Shown here piece after piece: positions 14,609 to 15,526 of a stretch of DNA of 15,526 bases. The notes under the pieces were generated by a model. That model did no database searches, was not told the DNA's origin, and saw only the letters and a program-made list of their open reading frames with translations. Location: NCBI GenBank assembly GCA_017394565.1, contig JAFPXW010000143.1, positions 1 to 15,526 on the forward strand. The letters are read 5' to 3'. Source of the stretch: Oscillospiraceae bacterium. GTDB lineage: Bacteria > Bacillota > Clostridia > Oscillospirales > Ruminococcaceae. The position numbers and the translations under genes are program-made. The stretch's first letter is position 1; each line of letters starts with the position of its first letter.

Positions 14609-15416
14609 AGTCCAGTCCCCCCACGATGGGCAGCAGCTCCTGATAAAGCGTCGGAAGGACATCCGTATTGTCAGAGTTGATCGCAATGACCGCCGCCCTC
14701 TCCGGATAAACAAAGCACTTCTGCCCCCACTTGCCGCTCATGTAGAAGCTTGTCCTGCCTGTCCAGAAAAAATAGCCATATCCCGTGGTATTGATGCGTG
14801 TCTGTGTGTGCGTTGCAAGCTCAAGATACGTCTTCGGATAGAGTTCCTGCGTGCAGATAGAATTGCCAAGCTTCGCCAGATCGCGTGTGGTCAGCATCAA
14901 TCCGCTTGCGCCAAAGAAATGCCTCTGCGGATCATGCTCAAATTCGAATTCTGTAATGCCAAGCGGCTTAAAAATACGCGAAATCATGAGGTTTTCCAGC
15001 GGTTTCCCGTACACTTCCTCCGCCATTCGTCCAGCAAGATACGCATCTGCGTTGTTATAAAACGCCGTTTTTTCGCCAGTTTTCTGTGAAAAACACGCTG
15101 CCAGATAGTCCGGGCAGGTCCGTCGGTCGGCGAACAGCAATTCCGTATTCAGACCGGAGCGCATTGTCAGCAATTCCTCCAGTGTCACAGACGAAAGCGG
15201 CTCACCGGCAGGAGTGCCGAGAATTTCGCCTACCGTCGATTTCAGAGATAAACGACCGTCGTCGATCAGCATCCCAATGCAAAGCGAAACCAGGCTCTTG
15301 GTAATCGAATACTGCGGATACAGTTTGTCAGTATTATCGGTTTCCGCCAATATTTCACCGTTTCTCATCACAACAGCCGCTTTGATCTTATCATCGCTCA
15401 GTGTCAGTCGTTTCAT
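14598..15416 (-). CDS. Beta-lactamase-fold serine hydrolase
   Basis: This 272-residue protein belongs to the class C beta-lactamase/penicillin-binding-like serine hydrolases. The SxxK motif is Ser37-Ile-Thr-Lys40, YxN is Tyr120-Asn-Asn122, and a KxG-type third motif is Lys229-Trp-Gly231, in the expected order. It is shorter than class C enzymes and has no signal peptide or membrane helix, so it appears cytoplasmic. A peptidase or esterase role is as likely as any action on beta-lactams, and I would not call it a resistance gene. GGGAG lies 7 bases before the start, which is 4 bases after the trmL stop. Its end overlaps the next flavoprotein gene by 11 bases, so it is part of a tight operon. 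Confidence 0.88.
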   Translation of the reverse strand: MKRLTLSDDKIKAAVVMRNGEILAETDNTDKLYPQYSITKSLVSLCIGMLIDDGRLSLKSTVGEILGTPAGEPLSSVTLEELLTMRSGLNTELLFADRRTCPDYLAACFSQKTGEKTAFYNNADAYLAGRMAEEVYGKPLENLMISRIFKPLGITEFEFEHDPQRHFFGASGLMLTTRDLAKLGNSICTQELYPKTYLELATHTQTRINTTGYGYFFWTGRTSFYMSGKWGQKCFVYPERAAVIAINSDNTDVLPTLYQELLPIVGGLDYGV

Positions 15417-15420
15417 GCGC

Positions 15421-15526
15421 TCACTCCCATTCGTACCGTGTCAGATTTCCCTGCGACGTCATGTCCGGATAATCCCACTGGCGAAGCACCTCGTATGCCG
15501 CAATCGCCACGGAATTGGACAAATTC
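15421..15526 (-). CDS. trmL: tRNA (cytidine(34)-2'-O)-methyltransferase, C-terminal part
   Basis: Only the last 34 codons lie in the window; the 5' part is cut by the right edge. The visible peptide begins NLSNSVAIAAYEVLRQ, the C-terminal SPOUT-fold motif typical of TrmL, which 2'-O-methylates the wobble base of certain leucine tRNAs. It ends in a short polar tail (LTRYEWE). The stop codon is 4 bases before the serine hydrolase start, so the two are co-transcribed. Another SPOUT RNA methyltransferase is possible, since only this motif is visible, but the NLSN...YE.LRQ pattern favours TrmL. Confidence 0.8.
   Translation of the reverse strand, partial: NLSNSVAIAAYEVLRQWDYPDMTSQGNLTRYEWE

Noticed and set aside
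14609..14713. 35-residue Arg-rich extension of the BaiN-type flavoprotein
   Set aside because: It is the shadow of the hydrolase gene; the dinucleotide site begins right after ATG 14608, as expected.
14598..15416. Beta-lactam resistance gene
   Set aside because: The SxxK/YxN fold motifs are present, but there is no signal peptide, the protein is short and the operon is housekeeping; resistance is not supported.

Overview
The window reads as ordinary chromosome from a spore-forming, moderately high-GC Firmicute of class Clostridia, most like a Ruminococcus-type Oscillospiraceae. This is inferred from the glgB-glgC-glgD-glgA operon with a separate GlgD subunit, a full-length spoIIE with a Spo0A-type promoter, strong AGGAGG-like ribosome binding sites and sigma-A-like promoters. 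I cannot name the species. Ten complete or near-complete protein genes are recognisable at family level, one gene is cut by the window edge, and one small gene is unrecognised. No mobile element, phage, CRISPR array, tRNA or rRNA was seen, and no stretch above 300 bases lacks a gene.

Left part (1-2372, + strand). Three back-to-back perfect hairpins (5-72) precede an extended -10 promoter and a two-gene unit. It encodes a small zinc-ribbon membrane protein (212-565) and a larger zinc-ribbon membrane protein (568-1920) whose probable extracytoplasmic part has seven 26-residue His/Cys repeats. A terminator-like hairpin follows. A second promoter resembling the first then drives a 69-residue probable secreted or membrane-anchored acidic peptide, which ends at a strong terminator.

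Middle (2374-8382, - strand). This is the glycogen synthesis operon, transcribed right to left from a sigma-A-like promoter just upstream of glgB: glgB (branching), glgC (ADP-glucose pyrophosphorylase), glgD (regulatory homologue), glgA (synthase, TTG start), then a canonical terminator. GlgC with GlgD would make ADP-glucose, GlgA would polymerise it and GlgB would add branches. Two intercistronic RNA hairpins, before glgC and before glgA, could tune the stoichiometry. No glycogen phosphorylase or debranching gene is present here.

Right part (8452-15526, - strand). spoIIE has its own promoter: a perfect TTGACA and a perfect TATAAT, 21 bases apart, with a perfect Spo0A box over the -35. That architecture matches the B. 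subtilis spoIIE promoter. Upstream lies a tightly packed unit: trmL (cut by the edge), a beta-lactamase-fold serine hydrolase, a BaiN/YhiN-type flavoprotein, a COG2509-type FAD dehydrogenase and rsmA/ksgA. These genes have 4-base gaps or 4- to 11-base overlaps, apart from one 34-base gap.

I see no complete undescribed defence or mobile system. The least explained material is the zinc-ribbon/repeat membrane protein pair with its hairpin cluster and matched promoter, and the RNA structures inside the glg operon.
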